From the NCBI GenBank assembly GCA_030248065.1, contig JASAMV010007721.1:185825-249824 (forward strand): a stretch of 64,000 nucleotides of DNA. Reading direction: 5' to 3'. A program made the translations under genes and the position numbers. Positions within the stretch are counted from its first letter, which is position 1. Each line of letters opens with the position of its first letter. The notes under the pieces were generated by a model, which was given only the letters and a program-made list of their open reading frames with translations, had not been told where the DNA came from and searched no databases. This DNA comes from Rhynchonema sp. JSB1_4 (lineage: Eukaryota; Nematoda; Chromadorea; Monhysterida; Xyalidae). Positions 47,814-58,863 of the stretch are shown here, in pieces.

Positions 47814-48880
47814 AGGTGCTGGTCAACAACCCATCGACTTCGTTTAATCTTGGGGGGCAGTGCACCTGAACAAAGGTGGAATATCGTGTTACTCTACCCT
47901 GACTTGGGGAGTCGATTGGTTGCTTCCTGATGTTTCACGGCCGGGTCGAAGTTTGCCCCTCAGTGAAAAAAATGCAAAAGTTATGCCGGGTTTCCGTGGA
48001 AAGGACAATTCGCGGCAACGTTTAATAATTTCAGAATATCAAGCACCAACGTTTGTTTCATCAGTATGATATATAGCTTTGTACTTGTATCCTGAAGGAG
48101 AAGTCATTTTTAGTTCCAAAAACCTGGTGTTTTTTGGTCACCGTTTTCTTCGCCGATAATTTTAAGCATCTGCGATTGACCAGCAAATGTGTTGATCGGA
48201 CACAAAAATTCCCTAATTACTGTGTACATAACCTGTGCTTTTGAGTTCTTTGCACCAAATACAGCTAACGCAATAATTCGGACAACATGCGCAAGTCGGT
48301 CATTACGGGCGTGCGCGACCCCAAAAAAGACAAAACATTTTTGAGTGCTCGAATCTGCACGTTGTTTTTGAGCGCGCGCGCTGATAATGACCGACTTGCG
48401 CATGTTGTCCGAATTATTGTATTAGCTGTGTTTGGTGCAGAGAACTCAAAAGCACAGGTTATGTACACAGTAATTAGAGGATTTTTGTGTCCGATCAACA
48501 CATTTGCTGGTCAATCGCAGATGCTTAAAATTATCGGCGAAGAAAACGGTGACCAAAAAATACCAGGTTTTTGGAACTAAATGTTTTCTCATTTAGGATG
48601 CAAGCTGTTTCCTGCAAAGCCGTATATCATACCGATGAAATAAATGTTTGTGCTTGATATTCTGAAATTCTTAAACGTCGCCGTGAATTGTGCTTTCCAC
48701 GGGAAGCCGGCATAACTTTTGCATTTTTTCACTGAGGGGCAAACTTCAACCTGGCCGTGAAACATCAGGAAGCAACGAATCGACTCTCCAAGTCAGAGTC
48801 GAGTAACACGATATCCCACCTTTCTTAATGTGCACTGCCCCCAAGATTAAGCGAGGTCGATGGGTTGTTGACCAGCAGCT
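47814..48880. mobile_element. 1.07-kb near-perfect foldback with TTAA target
   Basis: Arms of about 495 bases (47814-48308 and 48385-48880) mirror with only scattered differences around a 75-base loop. Ends AGGTGCTGGTCAACAACCCA and the complement of AGCTGCTGGTCAACAACCCA, flanked by TTAA at 47810-47813 and 48881-48884. No ORF of note. The TTAA target fits piggyBac or Kolobok-type elements, but the ends lack the piggyBac CCY start. It lies 130 bases upstream of the GPCR start codon. Confidence 0.9.
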
Positions 48881-49147
48881 TTAATCAGTATTCACTTGTG
48901 GCACAAGGGTACCGGACGAAAGGTGGCAGTCTACACGCATGGAGTCAGGAAAAGATTCACGAAGCTAGGCCTACACTCTATCAAACTAATCCAGCCTAAA
49001 GTATGTGAATAAAGCCAGATTTCAACCACCACCGCTAGAGCAATGCGGTAACATGGGTGCGATGTGGTTTTTCTGAACAAAAGTCACTCGAGACCAGTTC
49101 TGCTAACGAAGTGTTACCCGCATAACTGTAAATTATACTTATTTGAT

Positions 49148-49354
49148 CTATTTTTCAACACAATGCAGCACCTGATGAAGATCTTGCTTGATGTTGCTGC
49201 TTTCTGTCAATGAAGCCGCAGAACGTGCCGACAGACAGACGGCCATTAATTGCAAGATGGAGGTCTCCGCTCCGGGCAGGCATGGCTGCGCCCCGCATTT
49301 CTGTTTTTTCATTTCAAGCATGCGGGCGAAACACGACAAAGCCAAAAAGATTGC
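49148..49354 (-). CDS. Possible terminal exon of an unidentified gene
   Basis: After a good acceptor (CTTCAG at 49355-49360) the frame reads 68 codons to a TAG: AIFLALSCFARMLEMKKQKC, then CGAQPCLPGAETSILQLMA and SSNIKQDLHQVLHCVEK. The composition looks coding. No upstream exons could be joined, and no AATAAA is evident. Family not recognised. Confidence 0.3.
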   Translation of the reverse strand, partial: AIFLALSCFARMLEMKKQKCGAQPCLPGAETSILQLMAVCLSARSAASLTESSNIKQDLHQVLHCVEK

Positions 49355-50417
49355 CTGAAGGATAAAATATTGAAAACGTTTATGGATTTGCTTGAATAGC
49401 GACAATAATGCATAAGGATATTATATAACCAAGTCTGAAAGTTCTGCTGATACAAGTGCCTTTGTGCCTTTTGGCTAGAACCAAATTTGGTGGGTGCCCT
49501 ACTAGAGTTGAAGCACTATCAGTAACAAGCGGAAAACCTGTTTTTTTTGGTGACAGAAAAACTTTCATGCTGGTCGAATGGTCGAAACCAGTGCCATATC
49601 TTCATTTTTCAAATTATAGCAGGATTAAAACAGAACAATGTTTATGCCATTGCTCTGCCGTTGCCAAGCCGTGGTCATTTCCCTCAAATTTGATATGTCC
49701 CGTAGCGTTTTTTCCACCTCCATTAGGATCGATGTGATGCAAAGTTCGCACGGTTTTCCGGCACCTGGCTCAGCTGGCGTGTAAAATTCTACTATTTATG
49801 CGCTACCTGCTTTCGTGAATGACGGTACAGAATGCAACTGACGTTAATGCTGAGAAAAACTGTGTGGAGTCCGGATTTTCCCAACAAGCCATAAGGGTAT
49901 GGAACACCCGATAGGAATATCATCGACCACGCGTGACTGCACATACAGTATACCTATACATATGTACGTACAGTATGTACACTGTACCATATACAATCTG
50001 AACCGAACTTGAAGCCATGTGTACATTTAAGGCTACGACAGTGACAACGAGCGTCCTGACGTCTAATAAAAAACACAGCAAAAAACGGGCAGCAAGAAAG
50101 TCGAGCAGATAAGTATATATACCCTATGTACACGCACGGAATGTCCATATAAGTTGCAAACAGCCCAATATTCATCATTCATGTGTAGAGAAGTGTGCAT
50201 GTATGTTCTTTCCATACTTCATGGCAAACCATTAAGTTACCGAGAAGACACAAGCGACATATCCTGTCAACGGTAAGACAGTTAGAGATGCGACGATCGC
50301 GTGCTGAGTGCGCTAAAACTGCTTGACATAATATGCCGCGCGGCACGGTTTGGCCCGTCCGATCAAAAATAAGAGACTGAAATTCAAGCCAGAAGATTTC
50401 AGATGCTACAACTGCAG

Positions 50418-50618
50418 TACAGGGTGTCTCAAAAATACAGTACTACTCGATTTACTTCAGATCAGATAAAACATGAGGCAACAGGATTTCGTATGTGTTT
50501 TGTGCGTCCAATGCGCCCAGAATCGCCTTCTGTTCGATTGCACTGCATATACACAGGTCTTTGCAATTCAAGCTCCGTAACATTATGAAGAGTAGCGAAT
50601 AGTATTTTTGAGACATCT
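50418..50618. repeat. Small inverted repeat, possible mariner MITE remnant
   Basis: AGGGTGTCTCAAAAATAC at the left mirrors GTATTTTTGAGACATCTTT at the right. CAGGGTGTCTCAAAA resembles mariner termini. The left end follows TA but the right end is not followed by TA. Confidence 0.4.
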
Positions 50619-53600
50619 TTCATCAGTTAAAATGGAAAATGGGGATTTATGTAAGTGTAGCACGATAATCGTGTGCGCTAGTGTGACTTACGACGACTCT
50701 TACCGAAGTGTTTTGCTTCTTCCCTTGAGCGCAGTTCCAATGCTCACAGTATGTACGATCGCCGCAACGAGTGTGCTTAACTGAACTGCGATGTTTGCGG
50801 AGAACTTTGAAACAAAAGATGCTGAGAGGGTCATTTACACCTATGTACAATACCTAATTTTCAAATACTCGAAAATAATAAAAAGCTACGCCTATGCAAT
50901 GCATATGCACATTACGGAACTTCACGGTTGTGTCAAACGACTGTGTCATCACGTGAAAGTTTTCAACCACCAACCGGCTCACTGAGTCCACAGCGAATGT
51001 AACACGGTCAAAATAGCGTGCCCAGTATCCATCAACAAGAACAGAAAGAAAAAATTCAGATAAATGACAACAATTCCAGAAATATGGGTGCCGGAGTTGA
51101 GTGTGTGAGATACCTTTTGCATGCGGCACGCAATGCAAACACTTTGCATGATTAGTTCACTGTTTGTTGGCATATTTTCAAAGCACGGAAGTTTACTACC
51201 ATGGTCAATTTATGTTTCATGTTATTGTATACGAAAACCCACATGTTTAGCATAAAAACCAGCAGCTGCTAAAATAGAATATCAGAAATAGTGCGCCTGC
51301 TGATGGTGATTTTATTAATAATACGGTAGCAGCCCGGCTAATATGATGCATATACTCAGCACGCTGCCCCTGCAATTAAACGGGAACCGAACTGATATGC
51401 CGCCTGCCGTGCGTAACGTGAGTGCGTCATAATCTCAAGGTAGTGGGATTCGAATATGTACATATATTTGAAAAAATTAACGGCCCCGAACATTCTTTGA
51501 CGCAGTGCTAGGTATCGGACGGGATTGCGCTCTCGATATTGGGATCGCCGTTCGCGGGACCGGGATTGACCTCTCGGCATCGGGATTCGGGTTGAGATTG
51601 ATATTTAGCTGTATCGGCTGTAAGTTTTAGACAATTGAAGTTTCAAACTCAATGGATCCCGTTCAATCCATAAACGATACTCATTCCTGGGTTTGCAAAA
51701 CTTCAGCACAGCATGCGGACACTGACCAACGGTAGAAGCTCAGCACCATCCATATTGGCGTTGGCTCAGTGGCGTTAGCAAGGACAGTGAGCAAGCCATA
51801 AATTCTGCGGGTGATGTTTGTCGCTTTGCTAAATGTTCTCAACTAACGTGCAAATAGGGGCAGGATCAGTTGAAAAAATACTGCCCCAACTATACACCAT
51901 AGAACAAGAGAAAATTAAAAGTCGCTTGCAAGCTCAGCCATGCGCGCGAGACTGGATTAAAAGTTGATTTGTTGACACCGCATAGTTTTGTCACACCTTA
52001 CCGTGCACACTTACAGTCACGGTCACACATGCCTCGGGGATTTCAATAGTGCTTGCCGTTCCCACGCGCCACGGCACGCGGAGGCGGAAATGCAGAGCAG
52101 CATGTGAACAGATGATATTGTTGAAAATCACAGCAGTCCGAGTGAGTAGCTACATAGTTTCAGCTTTAGAATAGCGATCCCTGATATTGTGATCGTGTTC
52201 CGTCAAAAGCGCAAGCTACATGCCACCACACATTGTGCGGATGAGTAGTTCAATGGTGTTGGCTTGTTAAGAGCAAGTGCCACGCTTAGAGATTTTTCTG
52301 CTTTATTATATGCAACAACGCCGTGTTTTAGTTAATTTGAAAAAATGCTGGTTGCCGGGGCTTGGCACCGGTCCGTATTTTATTCATAGCATTTATGGAA
52401 ATAATTCCAAACTATGGCCGGTCTTACGTATATAAAACTCTACTTACCAAGAATAAAACAGTCCATACAGTACATCAATCACAGTTCGAGCAGGAGTCAA
52501 GAACAATCTATAATGTAATATTAGGACAGTCGTCCAACTACAAGCATTGTGGGCTAAAATGAATAAGCAGTGACTGCAGCAGAGTACCTTCAAACAGGCA
52601 GCCAGATATCACCGGGTTCCGAACTAAGACTTAATGTCATCACGCCAACACAAGTGGCTTGCAAGTAAAAAATTTAAAAAAAAATTCTGCGCAACTTTGT
52701 CGCGATTACAGATTGAGTTTACAATACAGTATATGTGAATATTGTTTTTGAAAAAGTATACGCGACGTGGATTATCAAATCGCTAATAAAAAATTGAAAC
52801 AACCAGGTGCTATACACAAACATGAACATGCACACCTACACGCATCAATCAATCATGTCTTTTCCCAAACTTAACCAATCCACCTTTAGTTCAAAAAAAT
52901 CAACATTGTCCATATTCACAAAAAGTAACAGGATGTTGAAATTGAAACCATGCAGATTTAGCAGCAGGCTTGGAAGTTGGCAGCTAAAATGACAATCAAT
53001 TGGTGTTCGATTGGAGAATAAACCAAATGAAACAATCCCATACCATCGCATGTTCGTGCCGCGGACTATACTCGCATAAGAAGCTGGCAAAAGCGCACAA
53101 AGTGTGTTTCAGCACTATTAAAAATATTATGAACAAGCTCTCACCGGGATACCAGCAAATTGAACCTGACCAGATAGCACGTAAGGTATATACGGTATTT
53201 TCTCTCTCCATCGGCTGCCACATTTACAGGCCTACACACAATGCATATACACGATCTTTTGAAACATTTCGTTCAGTATGACAGTTCGTAGGATCAGTGT
53301 GACAGTCCCGGTCATGTGATGTCCCAGTCCCAGACACAGTCACGCGGTCAATCGGCTGTAATCGAGTAATCGGAAGCCATCACAAATGTTGGTACAAAAG
53401 GGAAGCGTATGCTTTGTGACAGCCATACCGACGCAAAACATGTAGTGGGATAGGAAAGGTATTATACAACAACATATATCAGAGTATAAAAACATATTGT
53501 GAGAGTATACAAAAATAACAATGTTGTACGCAGTTTCTGAAGAAACGGTCTCAACGAACAATAACTGTTCAAAGCAAGCGACAAAATTCGTTTATACACT

Positions 53601-53637
53601 AGTCACTGTGTTTGTCAGGATCGTTGTCATCGCGATG

Positions 53638-56085
53638 CTAAAAAAAATCGGTTGATTTTGATGCATACAATACAGGACGATTCAATGCCCGAATAACATC
53701 ATTGTTGCGTGAATGTACCTGTGATGGTGACGATTGCTGTTGCGCCATTTTGTCACATGTTTCAACAAAAATGTCCCTGAAACGCGACCACGAGCGCTCC
53801 GGAATGGTGATGGCAGTGCGATAGTTGGACTTCACCTGCACAGACAAAAATATGTACTTTAAAGGGGGTTTTTCGTGTCGAACCGCCTTCGAACTTTGCA
53901 CGTATTTGAATAGTGTTCAGGGAGTTATTAAACTTTCACGCACCAAGAACCCAAACTGCAGCATGCGACCAGAAGATGCACTTCAAGAGGAACATCTGAG
54001 AACAAAGTGTGCCGCGGACCAGCCCAATTTATACCTGCGCACTCAGGCAAACTGCTTGATCAAAAAGGTGTCAAGGCGAATGAATGCTTCGCGTGAAACT
54101 TTCAACACCGCTATTTATGGAATTTCGCTTTTCTTTTCATTTCGAATTTCAATAAATTATCATGCGAAACATTCTGCGCCTTGATTGCCCTCGTCATCAG
54201 GCGAGTTGTCTGAATGCGCAGGCAGAAATTGGGCTGGTCCACATTTGATTTTGTTCCCGGATGTTCCTCTTGAAGGGCATCTCCTGGCCGCATACGGAAC
54301 GTCCTGTATGGCAAATCAAAGCGTTGATCAAGTTTAGTAAGACGAGTTCAGAGACGAACCTCCGAAATCCGCATGAACACACCACGATTGTTCTGGCCGA
54401 CATCGAAATAAAAGATTTTGTTCTCGACTCTTAGTTGTTTCGGCTCAGGAAGTTCACCCTGGAAGCCTGCAGAAGGAAACAATTGGGATCGCAGTTAGAG
54501 TTTCATTTGATTTTTTATAGTTAGCCTGGCGGTCTGACACCAGACGGATGGACGCATGTTTTCTCCATATTCGATGTAATTCTGAGCAAACCTAGTGTCG
54601 TAGCATCCATGTCAGGTGCCCATTGTTGCAGCAGTTCGGTGAGCGCGTCGCGCACTTCCACTATGCCCTGAGCGGGCAAGGCGACCTGACTGCGCTGTGC
54701 CGGCATGCCGCTGGGACCGCGCACCGCTACCGTTTGTGTTACCTACAAGTGGAGCACACAATTGTGTACACAAGAAACGTTGTGTGCTGCAACGGTCATG
54801 GTGTAGTACTCAGCGGCACAATTACAACCAAATATACACCACGGCAGTTGCAACACACGCGATGCGCACCTGATTGTGCATTAAAACCATTTTTGTTGAC
54901 TGAATCATCATCACCCCATTCGGTGCAAATCTCGGTTAGTCCATCGCGCAGGTCGCTAATGCCTTGCGCCGGCATGACGATCAGCGAACGCGGACCCCGA
55001 AAGATCGATTGTGTCACCTGTACCTTCTCTTTTAGTGTAACGCAGACAAATACAATGCACTTACAATGGGCATATGATGAATAGTAATAACAAAACTAGC
55101 AATTGTTGGATTGCGGTTTTCGTTAACAGTTAGGCTAACCCGTAAAAAGCGACCGCGACTGTTCTCTTTCAAGTCAATGTAGTACCGCCGATTCTCGCGC
55201 ACCATGACCTCCGATTTTAGCTGACCGTCCTTAATTTCATCACCAGGCGTTTGGGGACCTGGGAGCCACATTTATTTGTTGTAACTTTGAAGTTGTCACG
55301 CTGGCATGGTATTTCGATTTAGGAAACACACCGAGCGTTGCGTAGAAGTCCACGAAGTCTGACAGTTTGTCACGAAATTCGACGGCAGCGCCCATGGACA
55401 TCAACAAACGACTTTTACGACCACCGGCGCCGACCTTAAATGAATTTACACGGTCCATTGGTGGGATAATTGACTGATCAAATTTAAAAATGACCCCAAC
55501 GTTTACCTCGGCAATTTTCAGAAACCTCCCCCTCCAGTTCTGCTTCACGTCCAAATAAAATCGTTTGGACTGAATCTGGAGCATTTTGGTCGCGAGTTCC
55601 TCCTCATCGTGTGTCCGCCGTCCACTGTCACCTGCAAATGAAACACAGCAAGAGTTGTTATCAAAAGTTGTGTGTAGGAGTTGGAATTTTCAACCATGTT
55701 AGTAAACATATCAGCGTCTGTCCTCTTACGAGAAAAGTGATGTCGTACGCAACCAATTCCCGTATGAGACAGGCTAGTGTCGGAGGTGGTGCTACCTACA
55801 TAATTGCTTACTCACATTATGGAATGAGATGATGCGAGTTTTGCGCTCATTTATACAGTGATGATGCTCTTAAAAGGATTAGTCAGACATGGGACCTTTT
55901 TGCGCATTTTTCGGTGTTGGCATGAGCTTGTCGGTTGTTTCGTCGTCCCACATGAATCGGTAATAGGTCTCGAGTCTGACGCGACTCGTTAACGAATTGT
56001 CCTCCGGCTTCCGACTGTTTGCCTTAGGCTTTTTCGGCATGTACAGCTCGTCGTCGTTGCTACCGGGTTTCGTGTTTGGCGCCAT
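53638..56085 (-). CDS. PURA: Pur-alpha single-stranded nucleic acid-binding protein, with two alternative PUR exons
   Basis: Purine-rich element-binding protein built from PUR repeats. Exons: 55507-55631 ([20 protein letters not shown]), 55332-55434 ([20 protein letters not shown]), 55140-55258 ([17 protein letters not shown]), then either 54870-55017 (exon X) or 54592-54742 (exon Y), then 54360-54466 ([18 protein letters not shown]) and 53638-53835 (third repeat end, stop). Both X and Y encode the same beta-helix segment ([33 protein letters not shown]), start in phase 0 and end in phase 1. The first exon is uncertain: either 55816-55850 ([10 protein letters not shown]) joined at 55624, or the start of the ORF at 56085 (MAPNTKP, donor at 56063) joined at 55631. 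An old foldback lies in the last intron. Confidence 0.92.
53932..54336. mobile_element. Old foldback in the last Pur-alpha intron (same family as 62.0 kb)
   Basis: ATGCGACCAGAAGATGCACT at the left mirrors the right side (54275-54298). The central part (CTTGATCAAAAAGGTGTCAA, then GCTTTTCTTTTCATTTCGAA) matches the element at 62045-62959. TTAA stands at the left end (53928-53931); the right end is degraded to TTAG. The arms are clearly diverged. Confidence 0.7.
54592..54742 (-). CDS. PURA: Pur-alpha alternative exon Y
   Basis: Bounded by TTGTAG acceptor and G|GTTTGC donor. It encodes [20 protein letters not shown], then [18 protein letters not shown]: 50 codons plus one base. It keeps the RGP...LPAQG pattern of vertebrate PURA more closely than exon X does. 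Confidence 0.85.
54870..55017 (-). CDS. PURA: Pur-alpha alternative exon X
   Basis: Bounded by GTACAG acceptor and G|GTGCGC donor. It encodes [20 protein letters not shown], then [16 protein letters not shown]: 49 codons plus one base. It is homologous to exon Y downstream and interchangeable with it in phase. Confidence 0.85.
55879..56085 (-). CDS. 68-residue ORF just upstream of Pur-alpha, family unknown
   Basis: Intronless [23 protein letters not shown] to [10 protein letters not shown], rich in Lys and Asp with a PKKPK basic cluster. It ends 28 bases before one candidate Pur-alpha start (55850). A splice donor after its eighth codon would join it in phase to the first certain Pur-alpha exon, so the two may share a start codon. 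I do not recognise a family. An in-frame Met also lies upstream at 56130. Confidence 0.45.
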   Translation of the reverse strand: MAPNTKPGSNDDELYMPKKPKANSRKPEDNSLTSRVRLETYYRFMWDDETTDKLMPTPKNAQKGPMSD

Positions 56086-58863
56086 TGTTGCAGTTTGTAA
56101 CGGTTTTTGCGTGATTGAGCAAAAATCCATTCAGCGATAGAAGCAGCTCGAAATGAAATTCTGATCTGTTACTGAAAGATGCACCAGCAAACAGGTTCAT
56201 GTTGACGAGCAATAAAAGCCAGCGGTTGACGACATTCAGCAAGCTCCGACCGTTATCTGGGCGATGAAACAGCGCAACCCCAACTGTTCGCGAATAAATT
56301 CTCGTGATCGGGCACGAGAATACGGGCCGGTGGGCGCAAAGTCGCAAGAGTTTTTGGGAAGAGAATGACTGCAGGTACTGTAAGCTAAACAGAACAACAC
56401 GTGATGTGCAACAGCTTGCACCATAACATTATGGTGCGGGATAAAGGAGGGACAGCACACAAGCTGTGCAATCGAACGCCCACATTGACGGTTGGCTACG
56501 GTAGATCTGGGTGCATTGCACTGCCGGACAAAACAAATGAGAGACGTTGCAGTTATTACTAAGAGTGAAAATACGTGAAGCCATCAATACTGAATCGAAG
56601 CACTGACAAACTACAATGTCAGTCAGATGGACTCAACTTCCATCTACCTTTCAGGACGAGTTCGCGACGCTAGTTATTCAAATGTACAATGACTCGCTCA
56701 AACCAGACGCAACGCATAAAAGCAGCAGGATGTGAAAATCGGTAGTTAGCGGTGGTGAGTGAAGATGCCCATTTTGGAGTTGAGCATTATGAATATAACA
56801 AACGCGTGGGAGGACACGGCGAAGCGACTTTTATGTAGCACTAACGCTTTTTCTTATTCGCCACGAGTGCTATTTTGTGTAAGTAAAAGAGGATGTGCTG
56901 GAAGGCGACCGCATTGCGCAATAATTGAATCAACCACAACGTGAAAGGTTGAGCGTGACCTGAGTAGACGCACAAGGTGCACGAAAGACAGCATAGTTCT
57001 AACTGAGAAAAATCATAAATTGTAACGACTAACAACTCAAGATTCCACGAATCGTTGCACTAACTGACCAACACAGCTGTTTTATGTTGAACGCAACCGT
57101 AAAACGAAGTGAACACAGAAAAATGACAACTTGCTGCAGTTGATGGCTGTTGGTGGGATAATATTACGTTTTTTGTTGAAGTACCGACATTGAGCAGACA
57201 GCATTGTGCTGGCTGTGTCTGGCGCAACATGGTGCTGGTGTGGTAAGCAATATGCACTTGCCCACCCATTTAGAGCGGAATTCTAGACATCCGGGTAATC
57301 GCGCAAGGAGCAAACAATAGAGTGAGACAAAAGCCCACAATAACGCCGTGAAAGTACCATTTTTCATTCATTTCTGTGTATTTAAACCTGTGCTGCTCAA
57401 TCTTCAGATGCCCACTGTACGCGCGTGGCAGGGTAGATTACTTGCACACATAGTCGAGAATTCCACCCATGTCCGCTGACCCCAATGCACAGCACATTAT
57501 ACTCCATCACAACTGCAGCATTTGTTTAATGCGCGTAACAGATCCGCAGCACGAGCTGTCGCCGGTTCCTTTGTTTTCACCACAAGGGTGCTGAAAGACA
57601 GCAGTTTGTCATCGATGCAACTAGTAAATGAGTGAAGGCAACAGATAACGCAACACGTGGAGAACTGACAAACGGCAGCCAACCGTTCATTCTCATGCTG
57701 CTGGTAAAACTTTCCTCCGCCAGACGACCAAACGCGGTCAAGTGATTTGGGACCGTAATGAACACATGATTGTTATAATGCTATTGTCGGCTTGCTTTTG
57801 ACGGACAGACACGTATGTATATCTTGAATATATATCGCACATCAGTCTTAGAGAACTTAGTTTGCTCGAAGAATGCACATTTTTTTGCAAACAACATGAA
57901 CTTCACTTTCGACTTGCAGATCAGCTTCGGCTTGCTCTTTGTACATAAAAAATGCACACCTGAACGCAGAAAATTTGCTCCCAAAGAAAATGCGTACTTG
58001 CGTTGTGGATGTTTTTTTATTCACCCTCCCTTACCACAAAAAATCTCGATGTTCGCGCAATGGTAAACATTGCACGATTCCACGCATAGTGCCTCTATGT
58101 GCACACAGCATCCCAGTCCAGTCAGTGAGTGCGCGCTAAACGCAGTGTATGTGTGCAGTGCATATTGATTCGTTCGTTAGTTACGCTCAGTGTTCGTTCA
58201 CGTACGTATAAACATATTGCGTTGCCGTTGCCTAACCGGCCAACTTGACTACGAGCCCAGACAGGCGCGCACATATGTATGTACATGCATACGCGCTGCG
58301 CGTCTTGGTAGCGGACAAGGGCAGTCAGTTGAGGTAATAGAGCGCGCAACCAGCTGGCCGGCTGGCACAGACGCTCGACAAAAAGAGCACCCAGGCACAG
58401 TACTGTGGCTGCCAGACAAACAAACAACATGTGTGACCAAGATCGTCGATCCCGTAAAGAATTGTGTGCCAGCGGAACTGATTTCGCACATCATGAGGAA
58501 TGACAGACAAACGACACCTGCGTCTATCCAAAGCTCCTATGTACTTGTGCCTGGGATATGCTCAAGCTAGGCCGTGGGAATGTGAGCTAAACTCCACTGA
58601 AGGAAAACGTGTATTATGTTGCAAGTATAACTCGCAGAACTATAATGGGACTCATGTGGAAGTCAATGGTGTCGAGTCAAGAGAAAAGGAAAAAAGCGTA
58701 GCCAGACAATCAACCGACAGTCAACGATGAGTTCCATATACTTGCGAAATGCAGAAATTTGTACGACGCATATTGAAATCGTTGCTGCGTAATCCACGCT
58801 AGTTGGAAATATACATGTACATTCAGCGACTACTCCCCACCTAGCACGCTTTGCGTCCAATAA
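56086..58863. other. Intergenic upstream of Pur-alpha, nothing recognised
   Basis: Several short ORFs (for example plus 58190-58570, minus 57577-57765) show no domain. GTATGTACATGCATACG-type repeat at about 58270-58295. No transposon ends seen. Confidence 0.4.

Larger units (their letters stand above)
48885..53637. other. Gene-poor stretch with one candidate terminal exon
   Basis: A possible last exon is at 49148-49354 and a small inverted repeat at 50418-50618. ATGTACATA-type microsatellite lies at 49960-49985. GGGATTGCGC/ATCGGGATT-type degenerate repeats lie at 51520-51600. A tRNA A-box-like word (GGCTCAGTGGCGTTAGC, about 51763) has no B box. Nothing else recognised. Confidence 0.4.

Noticed and set aside
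47814..48880. Mirror-image ORFs at 48110-48403 and 48287-48580 as a duplicated gene
   Set aside because: They are the same sequence read from the two arms of a foldback element, with no domain.
51356..51580. Arg/Ser-rich ORF suggesting an SR protein
   Set aside because: The RS-like part is a degenerate ATCCCG-type short repeat, and no RRM or exon context is present.
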